From contig JAFREQ010000024.1 in the NCBI GenBank assembly GCA_025331565.1, positions 3,065,501 through 3,129,500 of the forward strand: a stretch of DNA of 64,000 bases, written 5' to 3'. The notes under the pieces are model-generated. The model did no database searches. It was not told the origin of the DNA and was given only the letters and a program-made list of their open reading frames with translations. Origin of the DNA: Holacanthus passer. Lineage: Eukaryota; Chordata; Actinopteri; Pomacanthidae. The translations under genes were made by a program, and so were the position numbers. Below are positions 19,818-35,200 of this stretch, in pieces (the first letter of the stretch is position 1; every line of letters begins with the position of its first letter).

Positions 19818-22800
19818 CTACTATAAATGAAAAAAGCAGTAAATCTTCATATTTAGGAAGCTGGAATCATCAAATGTTCGGCATTTTTGCTTGAAAAATG
19901 ACTCACAAGAATAATTATCAAAATTGTTGACATTGAATTTCTATCGATTGACTAATCGATTAATCAGCTAATTGTTGCAGCTCTAGTGTTACATAAATTT
20001 AAACTGAATATCTTTGGGTTTTGAACTGTTGGTCAGACAAAACGACATTTAAAGACATCACCATGAACTTTGTGAAACTGGGATTTGTCAACAAAATGTT
20101 TTGTCAATGAAATAGAGCAGACAGGAGACAGATGTCAGGAATCAGTGGAAATGAGGTCTTTAGTCACTGCAGACATTCAGTTTGTTGTCATTCTGTCACT
20201 AAGAAACATTCAAAGCTGAGTAAATGTCACAAATTGGAAATGATCATAAATAAAGTTATCTCCAAAGTTCCAATTGTAAATATGACTTGAAGATGTGTAA
20301 CCTCTGTCAGTTTTTCCAGTAACACATAAAGGCAGGACGCGTCTATTTCCAAGAGAACAGCAGTTCAGAGACAGATCGTAATCCCTCTACAAATAGAGGA
20401 AACAACCCCAGAATGCCAGTAGTTCTTCATGCTTGGACGGCGTTGTACAGCTAATTAAATCGTGACTGTAGCTCATACTTCATCTCTTCATGTGATTTGA
20501 GCTGAAAACCAGAGAAGGTCAATTACAGCTCAGATTGTAAACAAATCCATCATAGTTAGCTGCAGTTACAGCATCTGGAATCAAACCGCTCACCTGGTGG
20601 GATGACAGGTTACCAAAGCCAACATGTGACTTTTGTTTGTGTGCCCTCGTGGTTAATTTTTCACTGTGAAGTGTGAATGTAAACCAACCAAACCAAAAGT
20701 AAAATACAACAAAGTCAAGTTTTCCAGACCAAAGAAGTGATCACACCTTAAACTTGCCCCTTTGCACATGAGGTGTTTATCAGATTGACAGGTCCGTCGC
20801 TCCCGGTGGTAACGTTTACTGCACCAGTGATAGATGGGAAACATTTGGGCTGCTGTGACCAACACCCTTGCACATTGGCCTCATAATGATTCATGGCTGA
20901 GGCTCTGAGAAAGACTTTGTTGAATGCAGGTCACACAGGTTGTGAAAAAAGCAAGAGCTCCCTGACATGAGGCCAACATTTATGGTGTGTTTCTGAGCGC
21001 GTGTGTTCGTGCTTTGTGATGAACTTCCACAGCAGGCGGTCTGGTCTTCATTATCTTGCCAGTATCCACGCTCATGGCAGAAAGCCCGTCTGCACTGAGA
21101 GGCAGCAGATTAATTTTGATTTTAACAGCATGTGTAACACGCAGAACACATGTTTGCTTTCCTTTCATTTACTGGACGTTTCTCTCGCACACGTTCGCTG
21201 ACTGTCAACTCCTGAAAACTTCCTTCAATCATGCTTTGGTGAGATGAAAATATTAACTCAGAAATGCTGATTATTTTGAATTTCCAAGGGAGGAGGTACA
21301 AGCAGTGTGTGCTCCAGATGTGCTGGTCAAGATGGATTTATTATTACTCTGTAATATGGATGCTGATTCAAAGTCTGATCAGAGAAATATTCTCTCCTTG
21401 AAATGTGCAGTCATGGCTGAACAGCTATCAATATCAACTCAAGGTCTATTTATTAGCCTTTTCTAACATTCAACAGCATCTCATGATCCTCATTCATATT
21501 TCATAATTAATGTTTGTGATATTGTGATAAAATAAAGTAATAAACATGTTTTTCATTCTTGATTACATGAAACCATGAAAAGCCTTTTACATTTTATGTC
21601 AACATTTTGATCAGTTTCATCTGCAATGGATATGAAAAGAAATATCACCATTAGACATGTCACATTACTGTATTTAATGTTTTTTTTGGAGTGGTCCCTG
21701 ACTCTGATTTTCTCTGATTTTCCTCTCGAGCTTTTCCTTTCTGTTCCTCTCTGTAACCATACATTTGTATAATTGCAGACTCTTGATGAAAATGATGCAT
21801 TTTGGAATTGATTCGATGTACGTTCACCTCATTTCATGCTGCCCTGTGTTTCTGTTCGCCTCTATTTGTGTCTGTCTCAGGATTTTGAATGTGTTCCAAC
21901 TCTAAATGTCACTTCACAAAAATGTAAAATGCATGTGAACAGCAGCATTCATATAGAATATTCCTGTTGAGACATTTTATTCTTCTGTGTATTTGTACAT
22001 ATGAATCTGCTTGCTTAACAAGCCAGATTTTTGTTTTTATGTAAACACAAAAACAACTTAAAACAACTTTATTAGAGATATTGTGAGGAAATCAAATTGT
22101 ATCATGACACCACCAAGTGCCAAAATTTTACAAGTTTTGCTTCTTTTTGTGAGCGACTTTGAGACCAATTTCAAACTTAATAGTACTTGTCTAGAAGAAG
22201 AATTTCTCTTGTAAAGATTCTCTCTAAACTCTATGATATTATTCTAAACCAATAACAAAAACTGAATCTTCTCTTTTTTTCACCCAGGCAGCAGGAGCTA
22301 TCCGACCCCTCGTTTCGACGGTGATAGCCACCACATCAGAGGGCTACCTGGATCATTCTCTGGAGCGAGCCAAGTACAGAGCCAGCGAGATGCCTCAGGG
22401 ATTCACATATGATGTCATCTATCAAGCCTATCAGAAGGTAGAGTCTGTTCTTCAGTTTACCTATAACACACACAAGGGTGCTCCTGTGTTGTGAATATGC
22501 GTACAAGGGCATTAGTGATGTCTCTGGTCTGATGTACGGTGGCCTTGAGACAAAACACAACATGGACAAAACACAAGCTCAGAATTTAGGAAAAAATGCT
22601 GCAGAAGTGAGAAGTTATTCAAGTCATTGTTAAAGTGGTGTTGGAAAATGCACGTATGTTTTTTTTTGTGTCCCAGCGATGTCCAGGCATGTTCAACGTT
22701 TTTAAGTGTCCTCCGGAAATACTTTCCATTCAGTCTGTGCTACTGGTAGGAGGTAAGAGTTCCTGAGGGAACCTGAGGAGTCATGTTAAACCAGGTTCCC

Positions 22801-25800
22801 TTCAGTCTAGCTGGGACTTAAGAACAGTGGAGCAACAATTCACTTATACTAATGAAGCGAGGTTAAAACAGATATGATCTTGTATTCTAGTAAAAACTGA
22901 GCAGCTGCATTTTGTACTAGCTGAAAGCATGAGGTAGTTTTTTGGCTTAACCCTGAATACAATGAATTACAATAAACTGACCAGGATGACAAGAAAGCTT
23001 GTACGACCTTGTCGAGATCAGGTCGTGAGAGAAAAGACACAATTTTTGAGACGCTCCTCAGTTGATAAAAACATTGTTGAACCTTGTTTTTCAAATGAAA
23101 GGTCACTGTCAGATATTACACTCAGGATTTTGGCTGCGGGTTTGACATTTGGAGACAGGGAGCCAAGATGTTGTAAAAATGGGACAGACTTTGGAGGACC
23201 GAAAAGATTTGTTTTCATTTAGCTGGAGAAAGTTTTGGGACATCCAGCACTTTATTTCTGGCAGACAAGATCATAACTGAATTGATGAAAATTGCCTTGC
23301 TCACTAGTTTTTAATAGGACATATATTTCAGCTATTAGTGTATGATGAATTGAGTAGAAAGTAAGAGGTGAGTGGCTGCAGAGAGCGCTTTGTCAGTGTA
23401 ATTGAAAAGTAAGACAAAGTTTAAAAGTTTCACTGCAGCTTGGCAATCATCCCTTTGTGATAACCTGTTAATTAGAGTAGTCCTGTCGTCTCAAATGTGA
23501 TTAATGACACGGTGAAGAACTCTGTGAACCACAATCTGAAACACCCCTGTTATTGATTATTCCTTTGTTGTTATACATACTGTACATTGAAAGAGGTCAC
23601 TGGTTCACAGATAACGCTGTGTAAGTGTAGAGGTCAAGCAGCAGTTCAAGATTTGTCCAGCAACGTGAAGTGTGTTTTCCACAACTGCTAAGTTTGTGTA
23701 AACAACTCAAAATATCACAGGAATGAACGAATCAAGTCCGTGTGCAGCTTACTCCCGGTGCTAAATATTTGCACAAAAAAGTCTCTCAAATCTAATGAAA
23801 TGACAGTCAGATAGAGATTTATAATGTAAGAATTTTACCACTTAGGTGACAAAGGTCTTTATGATTCTCATACATCATAACAGTCCTTTACAGTCCTTCA
23901 TTGTTCGGCTGATGCTCCAGAACCTGCAGGGTCTCACTGTGAAGAGCTTGTGGCATGGCTGCGATCATTTTCACTCAGCTTCTGCTGCATCTGGGAAAGA
24001 AATGACACATTAATACATTCTGCCACACTGCAGCAGATTAGTCTGTGGAACAAAAGTGAACAAAGGCTTCAGTTGGAAAAACGGCGAAAGAGCTCTGAAA
24101 TTACATGGCACATTTAGGTGGATTCGAATTAATAGTCTCAGGAGTTGAGTGCATTTTAAAATGTGTACCTGAAAAATGGAAAGAATTTATCGGCTGACGT
24201 AAGCTGTGAATGTGTGGATTCTTCCCTGAGAGCAGGGGCTTACTGCAAAGACTCGGGAGGCTAATCCGAGCCAACTTAATCTGAAACTTAAGTTGCAGAA
24301 GTTGACCTTATTTATTTTTCAGATCCTTTTCGTTTGCTATTTCAACCTTGACTCCATTATATAGTTCTTCCGATAGCCGCGTTTTTGAACGACGCAGCAC
24401 ACTTTGAGCTAAGAGCTGAAGTATGCCTCCAATTGGAGCCCCATTTGTCCGCAGTTATTTTTATTCCTGGCACATATGGATCTTCGGATTGCTTCGAGAG
24501 CCCTGTTGGCTTTGGCGTTGGCCTTTTTAGAAAATGAGCTCACATTTGTGCAGCAGTGTCGAGGCCAGTCAAGTTGCAAAAATTGAGACAAACTGGGGAG
24601 GTCGCTGGAGAAAAAGAAGTCGATTGAGAGTGTGTTGTTCTCCTCCTCTTCAACCTTTCAAAGGATGAGGTGAGTGTCAGGTTAGGACTGTAGGACATGC
24701 TCATGAAAAATCTCTGAGAGCTGCACATTTGTATCTTGACATCTATTGAGAGGAGAAGAACTTAGGGCTGAAAAGACAAAGGGGGAGACACTTTATCCAG
24801 TCCCCAGTGAAAGCTTTTGTACGGGGAGAAAATGCTAAAGGTTAAATTACCTCAAGACCGAGAGCATATTCCTGCTGTAATTTCTCTCTTCTGTTCCAGG
24901 GTCTCTGGAATAAAAGACCCCTCTCTTGTATGGCTTGATAAAATATTACCCAGGTATAATCTCAGGTAGCACAGGTTTGTCTTTGTAGTCCTGACTGTAT
25001 TTTAAACCAAATGAGCTCATCGCCTCAATCCAAACCTCCATGTGATCCACAAGAACTGAGCTTTCCCAGCTGTGAGTCAAAGTGAAAAATAACATGTTCA
25101 TTGGTCCAATAAAGTCTATGACCTAATCCTAATTAAGATTAGTTCAGGAAGAGAAATGACAATCAGCAGCAATGACATAAATACACACAGAATGAGAGCT
25201 GGCTGTTCTTTTTCAATACTGGTTCCAACACAATACTTGGGTTGGATGTTTTTTCAATACTTTAGTTTAAAGCTGCTCTAACAATTATTTTCAAATATTT
25301 ATCAAATGCTCAAATGAAATGACTCTAAATGAATGCCAAAGTTTGTTGGGTGTTATTAAGTCGTTTGGACGCCACATTTAGATTTTCTTTTTTTTTTTTT
25401 TTTTTTTTATGAGACCTGACAAATCCAAATCCAAATGAAATCTGAATTTCATGTGGAATATTGTACCCAGCAAAACAAGGTAAAGACATTCTTGTGCACA
25501 ACTTTTACAGGAGTTGGAACTCATTAACATGCTCCGTCCAGATTTGCTCTCACCTGAAATTCATTCAGGTCTAATTAGCTCAATTAGACTTTTGATTTCT
25601 CTTGGCTCAGTATTTCCTGTGTTGTGAATTCATTTGTACATTCCACCAAAAAGGTTTGTCCCACACAAAAAGATTTTTCATACCTTTTTGTATTTATTTT
25701 TTTCTTCACAAAGTGACATGGAGCTGATTGTGACAGACCTGCTCCTTTTCCCTTTCGTAGTATTTTCAGCCCCGGTCACGCATGCTTTGTGTAACAGGTG

Positions 25801-28800
25801 AAATATACTAGAACCACATGTTTTTACCTACTAATGAGCCTTGGAACTGTTACGTGACAAACCATGGAAAATAAAGTACTGCATGAAGCAAAGATCTCTG
25901 CTGTTGAAAAGGAGCAGTGAAGTAAAAGACCCTTTTGTTAGTTCCACTTAAACTTTTATGATAACATTTGTTAAAGCTCTATGTTTGGAAATTATTCTTT
26001 TTTTTTGTCATCCAACACAAATAATCAATAATCAGAGGAAGGAGGAGATCAGGTTGCTCCACCCAGAGGAGCAATTTGCAATGAAGTAAACATGAAACAA
26101 CTGTACACAACCATCACCACCAAACTCTAAGATTAAGTTTTGAAATTTCTCACATATGCAAGGCCAAACCTTTTGTGTAGCATCGACAGTCACACAGACA
26201 GAAAACACATCACGTCTTACAGAGCAATGTGGGAAAATGTGTTATGACCTGATGAAACCAAACTTCTTAATACAGATAGATAAGAGTGTTGCAGGGCCAG
26301 CAGTCCATCAGCCAAAGAAAACAGCATCCTCTGAAGTGTCTGCTGAAAAATGTGGTGACGGCAGCATCATGTTATGAGCCTGTTTCTCTTCTGTTGAAAC
26401 ACCAGCTCTGATCACGGTACTGGCAGAAATGCTTTAAGTTCAAGAAGAATTTCATCTGTCAAGGAGACGAGCACATGTTTCACAGAACCAAATTATCTTA
26501 GGAATGTCTGGACAAAAGCAGAGCCTTCTCGAACAAGTGGTAAATCACACAGACTTTTTCCCTAATACCAAAGTTCAAAATTTACCACTTTTACTCAACA
26601 AATTTAAAAACGTAAATTACAGACTGATGTGAAATTTACTGAGCGCATTCATGGCCTCCGGAGGATGAACCCTCTCCATTGTGAACTCTTTGAGACCAAA
26701 ATCTAAAATTTTGCATGAAAGATATCTCATAATTTAATCAACAGATTGCTGTGAAAGCAGAACAATCAAGTTCCCAAGAAAAGGACATTAACCATAATCT
26801 TTAAACTTTAATGGCAACTTTTCGCTCTAAGAAATCAACTACAGTTTTATTCTTGATGCTTCATGGCCACGATAGCCATGAATGGCTCTGTGCTGGTCTG
26901 TCTGTTGGTCGGTCAGTCTGTCCACCGCTTCCACTCTGAAATATTTGTAACTACTGAATGGATTGTCATGATACTTTGTACAGCCATTTATGGTACACAG
27001 AGGACAGACTTAGGCAATCCACTTTTTCTTTAGAGCTACTCTGACAAAGCGAAGATGATTACACATTATACCTGCTAAAAATCAGCATGTTATCATTCTC
27101 ATTGTTAGCATTTAGCTCAAAGCACCACTGTTCCCATGTACAGCCTCACAGAGCTGCTAACGTGACTATAGATGATTAGTCCCTTTTATATTTAGCTCAT
27201 CTTGACCTTACACCATTTTAAAATGAACTCTACGTGATGAACTGTTCGGCCATGTGACAGTAAAATCTACATAATTTGTATTTGTAGTAGTATGTGAACA
27301 GTTTGACATCTCTCTTAAATACGCAGTGTATTATAGATTAAAACTACGGTATGTCTGTCGGTGAGAGTATATAAGAGCATCCAGTTAGTTGCAGCCACTG
27401 GTTCCATCGCTGCAGTGGAACAACATACTGCACCTTAGTTCCACTGACCGTGATGGAAATATATTGATGTCAACATTTGTCCACAGCCACCTCTGTCTGT
27501 CGTGTCCCCTCTGCAGTGCAGTGAGTCAGACTTCGAGTTTGGAACCGAGTGTCTTCATCTGGCTCTGCAGTACTGCGGCACCAACGCCAAGCTCATCCAG
27601 GGTCCGCCAACACTGTGGAAGGTGAGCTCGCCAGGAGCCTGGTTTGGGTTGGGGATTGTGGATTTGGTGACATGTTGGCTACTACTGCTGTGTGCCCACA
27701 GCTGATTTATCGTATGGGCACAGACAGAGCTCATGAATTGAAAGTGAGGGTTGCTGGCAAAAGAGGAAGCACTAACATATTGAACATGACATCCAGGATT
27801 AGCATGTAGAAATTAGTTCAAATGTAAATGTTTGGTGCTTCATTCTCTATAAGATCATATAACCTTTTGCCTTATACAGTTAGTTAGCCAAATTACAAAA
27901 AGACATACTTTTTTAGTTAGAATTAGTGTCCTCCAGACATGAAGATAGTTGTGGTTTTATGTGCTGAAGTTTTGAGTTTTCTGTCTCCACCCCAACATGT
28001 TGGACTTGTGTTTGCTTTAAAACAATGTCCTGGTTACTCTGGATCATTCAGAGTGGTATTTCCCAACTCAGGTAAGGTTTACTGAGTGTCTGAAATGGTT
28101 CTTGGTCACCTGGAAAAGTTCTTGCAGTAGAGTCACGCTGTTAGATTCTTTCATTTGATTATTTTTCGAGGCTTGAAGAGGTAAAAACTATGCCGTACTT
28201 CTGAAGAGAAGGCAAAGATAAGGGAAGAGTCCACAGAATAGATATAACATTCTGGAACACTTTTATAGTTTATATGAATGTTTATGACTGTTGTCATTAG
28301 GTGTTACTGTCCTTCATGTTAATGCTATGTGCCATGTTATGCTTGTGATGGTGGCATGCCACTCTTATACACATCCCTGTTTTAAAGTGTTTTTTCATTT
28401 CCTAAATTTTGTTTTTCAATGCTTTGAGGATGAATTCCCTTCACCTTCAGTATAAAATCTTGGCACATAAAACTACGACTATCTGCACGTGAGACACCTC
28501 TTTGATCATTTTATTTCTAATATGGGTGAATTGATCCTTTAAACCCAAGTTATGTTGTCCTTCAGGTGACCTACAGACGGGATTTGGCTGCTGCAGAGTC
28601 CATCATCAAAGGTGAGTTACTTTCTTTTTACAACATTACCTGTATGTTGTGTATAGGGGACCTTTTCATCATCTTATGTTATTTACACACATGCAGCGTC
28701 CATGTAGACATGTATACATGAAAGGCTGCAGGCAGTTGGTCTTAGACGGGTTAAATGGTCAGAAATCAGCAGTGTAAGAGCTTTTGTCTCCTTTTGTGTG

Positions 28801-29209
28801 GCAGGTCAGAGTTTGACTTGAGTAGAACAAACCAAAGTTCACTGTACTGCACTGTTCACTGTACTCTGAGGGAGAAATTCTTTGTAGTATTGTTCAGCTT
28901 AGTTGGAACAGGGCGGCTGTAAATACTACAGAGAGCAAGTCAGAACAAGGGAGAGTATCACAATCAGAGAAATGGAAGTACACACAGCCCCATATTTCTT
29001 CCCGCCGGCACCTGGACCAACAATTACCTGTTTGACGATGACATAAGGTGCGCAGTGATTATTCCCAGAGCCTCTGATGTGAATGAATTTATTGTGTTTT
29101 TAGAGAGGACATGGAAGAAAGTTTTCACATCTGTCAGTATGAGAATCTGTCAAGTGTTTCAGCTTGTGTGTGTTTGTGTTTCCGCTCACACATACTTGTT
29201 GTGCAGCAC

Positions 29210-29259
<50 letters not shown>

Positions 29260-32200
29260 TGTGCGTGCGTGCGTGTGCACGTGTGCCTACACATGGCTGT
29301 GTGTATCCTGATTAGAAGTGTGTGTGTGCGTGGACACATAGGAACTGATTTTTTAAATGAATGCCTTTTAAATGAGGCGAAGCATTTTTAATCTGTTACC
29401 GCCCTGATTTGCACCTCTGACTGACTTCTTCTCCTCGGCAATTGCAACCGAGACTCATGGGTATTGTAGTATTTAGTGCCAAAATGACAAATTAATTTCT
29501 CAGAATGGATGTTAAAAAAATTAAAAACTGGTGGTCAAAACATAAACCTATGAGATTGTTACGTTATCCAGGAGACTCATGTCTTTCCAAGTTTATTAAC
29601 ACCGAGGATATGGTTTAAAGAAGTATTTGTACGTTTCTGATATTTCTACCACCGCTGGCTTCTTATTTATTTTCCTCTGAGGTGAATGATCAACCCAAAC
29701 AGGTGTGTGTTAACAGACTTAAAGCAGGCTAATGTTGTGCACCATCCCTTTAAAATGTATTCAGTTCATTTTTTTGTGTCTGGCTTCTCCAGCAGACCTC
29801 CCCTGATGGTACCAGACCTAACTGCTAGAAGATTTTTGATGCCAAGTTTGTGTTCATGCCAATGAACTCTGTCACTGTTCATAGGGAAAATATCAGTTTC
29901 CAAGCAATCACATGTCTTTCTCTTTCAGAGACTCTGTCGCGGTCGGCCTGTGTTATTACAGGTGGGTCTGCACTAGCTGTGACACTGGCCGGTGCCCTCC
30001 AAAAGGCTGTTGGAGCTCTCGACACGGTAGGAGTATGACAGTCACAGCTGGTTAAAATGTCGGTTGTGTTGATGACAGCGAAACTGGGTTTGCCATTTTT
30101 ATTTTCCTCTATCTCCCTGTCCCTGTACCTCCAATCCCCCCACAAACTCAATGTGAGCTCCACTTGGGTGGCCCAGTGGTGAGACTTGCCATCTGCGGTC
30201 AGACCTCTAATGGCTGTCTGGGACATCCACACTCTGCAACTTTCCTCCTCCTCCTCATTTTCTCCCTCCATCCCCGACCTCCACCTCTCACTCCCCTGCA
30301 CGCAGGAGAGCAGATGGCAGTCATATTTCCTGTACCATGGGAGTTAGCTTGATTAATTGAGTGTTTAGTGATGAGTTCTTACCTCCTTCTTCTCCTCCTC
30401 CTCTTCCTCCTCATCCTCCTACCACCTCTGCTCAGTCAGACTTGACAAGCTCCCAGTTTCCACCACAGTTCATCTCCCTTCCTCTTAATCTGTTTTTTGG
30501 GCACATCAGATTCCCATGTTGCAAACGTCCTCTATTTAATTTGCAGAATTGTTCCTAATAGACAATGGAAAACATGTATCCATATGCAAAACAGTACATG
30601 AGTGGCAGTCTCAGATATTCAGTCAGACAGCACAGACCACGCAGAGGTTCCACATGTGAAACGCTCGCCTCTACCTCAACAACCGTCGGGTTTCCCTTGA
30701 GCAAGCCACTAACCACTAACTCAAGCAACATTTAGTCTTTCTTCAAAAAAAAAAGAACGGCGGTCACAAAAATACGCTGTGTGACAACAAGTGACATGTG
30801 ACTACAGGTTTTGGGTCCATCAGAAAAAATAGCTTTTGTGCAAGAAAGTGATAATCAGCAGTAAAACGTACTCAGAAACATCTCAAACCATACTTCAAGT
30901 CGTTGAAGTTTGTCTGTATAAATACCCTGTTTTAGTACCGTGCTGTCGCCTCTTGATAACTCAGAGGCTCTTCAGGAAGCTGCATATCGAGCGATTTATT
31001 GGAGGTGAGGATTGTCTGGGTACTGAACATACAGTTTAACGGTGGAGCATTAAATTCAGCTGAAAGACTGGAATGAGAAGCTTCTGTGAATGTTTGAATG
31101 TGTTCTTTTTAAACAGTCTTCTGTTACTATCCATCAATTCAGATGAGAGAGGAGGACTTGATAAAAATGTTGATACGCTTATCTGAAACACCTTCACTTA
31201 TATTGTGAGCTTTACCGGCAGCGCTGAGTGATTTGTGGACTTCTTTTGCCCCGGGTTTCACCTCAGGCAACATATTGAACAGGTTTCCATATTTTATTGC
31301 TGGAAGTCCATGTGCAGCCTGAGAGGAAGATGTGCAGTCGGTACTCAGAACTGAAAAAAAAAAGTACATTTCTTATTTTTATTTATAGTTAATGTTTTCT
31401 TGGAAACTTGCTAGAATTGACCATCAGTCAGAAGATGATGCAGTGCTTCTGGTAATAAAGATCAAAATGTAAGTTAATCATTAGGTATCAGTTTGGGATT
31501 GACTTGAATCTCATGTATAAAAACAAAAAAGTTATAACTTTCCCCTTTTTATTTTATGGTTACAAAACCTCTGACTTAATCCTGAAACCAAACCTTCGCC
31601 CCTGACTGAAAGGGGTTCATGTATGTACTGCTCATAGAGAAACAGAATAAATATAATAATGATGTCAAACAATCCTGTGAAACTGCACCAAAGTAAGGCC
31701 TCAAAATTTAGGATAGTGTTGAATTAACATCTCTCTAAAACATATTTTATAACATTATAAGCTTTAAAAAATGCTGCAGGGCTTTTGTGCTGGATCACAT
31801 GAGATTGTACAGGTATTTATGATACTGTACCTGTATTTCATGCCCATCACCTATTAGTGTTCTCCTGCGCAAACACCCAGGCAAATCTCCCACACATGGC
31901 TTCATGCATAGAAACGTGTTTCCTGGATCATCCTGATGTGTATCTACTCCCTGACTGTGGCTGTTGACAGTGGAAGGAGGTGGCAGAGCACATTGTGTCT
32001 TTCCATGGTCCAGGTCCTTCATCAGCCGGTGTCAAACGGGCGGATCCGGTGCTGGACCGGGCCCCAGAGATGGATTGGGGCCGGTATCAGTCTCCTTGGA
32101 TGGGCTGATTGGAGCCATTCCTGTCTGTGCTCAGGTGGCCAGCAGGGCCGCGTTGTTCCGGTGCGCGTGTTCGGAACCAGATACATCCTTTTCAGGGAGT

Positions 32201-35200
32201 TTGGGAGGAGGGAAGAAGGGGGAGATGAAAGGCGAGGGAAAGAAGCGGAAGATGAAGAATTACCTTTGTCCCAGTGCCATTACGTGAATCTAATACAGGG
32301 ATAAAGTTGGGCCGCCCAAGCTCAGCTGAAAACTGACAGTACAGTGTGTGTGTGTGTGTATTTGTGTGTGCATGTGCACGCAGGTGGAGGATTTGGCAGC
32401 ATGTGTGAGTAAGAGGAAGACACAAACAGTAAGAATGTGATTAAGGGATTCTCTCAGCAGGATGTTATCTGAGCGATCCATTTGATGCCGTTTAAATCCC
32501 GGCTTACAGAGAAGAAGGAGAAATTGTCAGTTGATGTCAAATTTATACAAAAAAATTAATCTCCTGAAAACACTGCATTCCAGGAGGAAGCAGCTCTTTC
32601 AACCTTTAATTACATAGGGAGGTTTTCAGGAACACCCTGTTCAGTCTCTCAGTTACACACTTTCACACCTGAAAGATGCCAAATGCAACCATTTCATCTT
32701 TTGACCGATGAGCGTCTTCGGCGGTGCAGCTGGGTTCAGGGCCTTGTTCACCTCGTGGCTTGGTTCTGTGATGTGTTCTAGCTGTAGAATTGATTGAGGC
32801 CTTTTCGAGAAAACGTTTGTGATTCCACCAGACCGAAGCCACGTCAAGCTGCACAGAGCGGATTGAGATGGGCAGGAAGTCAGACACAAGTACAGTTTGG
32901 AGCATCTGGTCAATTTTCAAAATAAAACATCCTGTGCAGACTCTAACTATGTATCCATGTACACTTCTGAAGCGTCATATCAATAACCCACCTCTAGTTT
33001 CAGCTACAGTTACAAACAATACCGAGAATCCCACACCTACAAATTTCAACCAAATTTTAACCATTACTGTGTTATCGTGTCTCTCCACACAACTTTCACA
33101 ATGTGTTTCATGGGAAAGGAAAAGGAAAATAGGTATCACAAAAACTGCTGTGCAAAATACTAAATGTCTGTATAGAACTGAAAACCTCATGAGTTCCTCC
33201 ATGTTGAACCACTTTTTTGTTGTCTGTCTATATCCTATTTCCATCTTTTGTTACATAATTATGAGCCATCAATTATTCAAACATTTGGCTTGGATTCGGA
33301 ACAAAGGCTGAGCTGAGACGAGTAGATGTTTTATGGGCAGCTAAGTACATGAACGATGAAGTATTTCCATAAAAAACTAGGCCAAATCGTCTTCTCTGTG
33401 TTCTCTTCTTATCACTGATCCTTTCATCTTGATATATGAGAATATTCTCATATCCAACCCAGATCAAAGATAGTCCTCAGGCTCATGTATCAACTAAGTG
33501 AAGGTTTTTAATGATTCATCTCAATTTATAAGAGGGTCTGTCTTTTAGACGGAGAACAAGGAGTAACACCACGGCAGGAAAAGAGCTGTTGTGTCTGTCA
33601 GCCGCTGATGGTGATGAGTAATTGGTTCTGATCTGTGCTCGCAGTTTACAAAAGTCTGGAGGTTGCTCACATTCTGACATTAGCATTTAACTCAAAGCAC
33701 CATTGTGCCCTTAATGTTTTAAATTAGACCCATCCTTAGTAAAATGACTAATTTTTGGTCTCTTCCTTGACAGGTTTAAAATTCATTTTGATTCATGTTG
33801 ATCTCTGCTGTGCTGAGCTCTGAATCGTTGTTTTTCTTGTGTCCTCACAGCGGTTTGGTCGTCGAGCCTCTGTGGCTTCTTGGCTCTCGGGGCCATGCCT
33901 AAATTTAAATAAACAGTCCTACTCCGGGATTTCATGCCCAACCTGGTTTAGATCATGTCAAATTTTTTAAGCCCTGCAAATCTACATTTCGGACTGAAAT
34001 GATTTTCCTCCTGAAGCCATGAGCAGTTATCTTTCAAGATCGATTAACCCTGTGACATATGTTTCCCATATCCATTTCACATTTCCAATTACTTTCTGTT
34101 ATTTTAATGGGTAGAACAACTGTATCTCAATGCCAAACTCAGACTGTGGCTGTTTATTTCTGTGTTTATTTCCTGCGTGTGTGAAATTGTAGTACCAGGC
34201 TGTAATTAGAGGCGAACAACAAAGATGAATGTGAAACGGACACAGTGGACACGGCTGCTATCCAGTTGCCTCACGTCACTCGTTTGCCAAGGCCGAAACT
34301 GAATGGAAAGATCAGGACGTAAATGTCTTGGTTCTTTGAGCAAAAAAGCTTTTACGATTCTTGGCTGTAGTTGGCCTTTGACTCAATTTTCAGAGTAATG
34401 AAATTTAAGTTGGCTTGTGTCGGATCGCTGTCCCCGGCTTTAGCATATGACAGAATTTTCCTGCCAGTTCAGACGTATAAAAGAGCCCAGAGATGGTTTC
34501 TTTTTTAAAAATCTCTTCCATTTGTTCTAATAAGCCTCTGATTACAGTTGATGGCAATAAGCCACTCGGTTGCGTACTCCCTGAGTGTATTTGGATTTTT
34601 TTAAATCCTTTTTCTCTAATCATAAAATCATGGCAGGAAAACAGGTGGTTTGTACTCTCACACTAAATGATTGAAGAAGTGACTGGAACAAAAACCAGAA
34701 GGCTCTTGACCTTTAAGCACTGAAGTCAATCAGTCACTCGACATCAGATGCATTAGGACCCTTGTTCTGCAGCACTTGCTTCAAGTGTTATCACTCAGGA
34801 TCCTGTAACAAGCAGAACTGAATATTTAACATCAGGGTATCTCTATGTCTTACAGGAGCTGGATGTCATCCCAGATCTGATGGGAGAAAACGGCAGGTAT
34901 CTATTAAAGGAGTGGAACTTCATCCAGGTTTCTGTAAGCTCCCATTTTATCTACAACTTTTCTGATAAATGAAAACATGTCCATGTAAATATTCATGATC
35001 TGTTCTGGCCGAAGGAGTGTGGAGAATTTCTAAAAGCTTCTAGTGTACTACTTATCTTACTGGTCATGGAGACAAATTTATCTTTGCTGAAAAGGTCTTA
35101 TCTAGTTTTGAATTTCCTCGGTCTCCAGGTCAATTGCTCTTGCCTGTCTGAAGTGGAGGCCTTGCTTACGGATTTGGAGGCAGCAAATCAAGCTCTTCTC

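Larger units (their letters stand above)
22438..27516 (+). other. CRPPA intron 3
   Basis: 5.1 kb. Contains a LINE fragment (22849-23222), a Tc1-like transposase remnant (26150-26420), a dispersed repeat (26640-27180) and a T22 run (25387-25408). A repeat-poor stretch at 24340-24720 may be regulatory. No gene. Confidence 0.6.
27622..29928 (+). other. CRPPA introns 4 and 5 (exon 5 lies between)
   Basis: Intron 4 (27622-28565) holds a repeat end at 28516-28542. Intron 5 (28612-29928) holds a (TG)22 tract. No other gene is seen. Confidence 0.6.

Noticed and set aside
22962..23222. 86-codon plus-strand frame in CRPPA intron 3
   Set aside because: It is antisense to a recognisable LINE reverse transcriptase remnant.
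29214..29285. Regular repeat spacing considered as a CRISPR-like array
   Set aside because: It is a simple TG microsatellite without spacers, in a vertebrate genome.
29055..29391. Cys/Val-rich frames near the TG repeat
   Set aside because: Translation of a dinucleotide microsatellite.
32868..33311. 147-codon plus-strand open frame in CRPPA intron 6
   Set aside because: No domain, AT-rich codons, an equally long frame on the other strand, and no convincing splice sites or promoter.
34928..34929. Alternative donor GTTTCT for CRPPA exon 7
   Set aside because: It would drop two residues relative to the family; GTAAGC at 34934 is the better donor.
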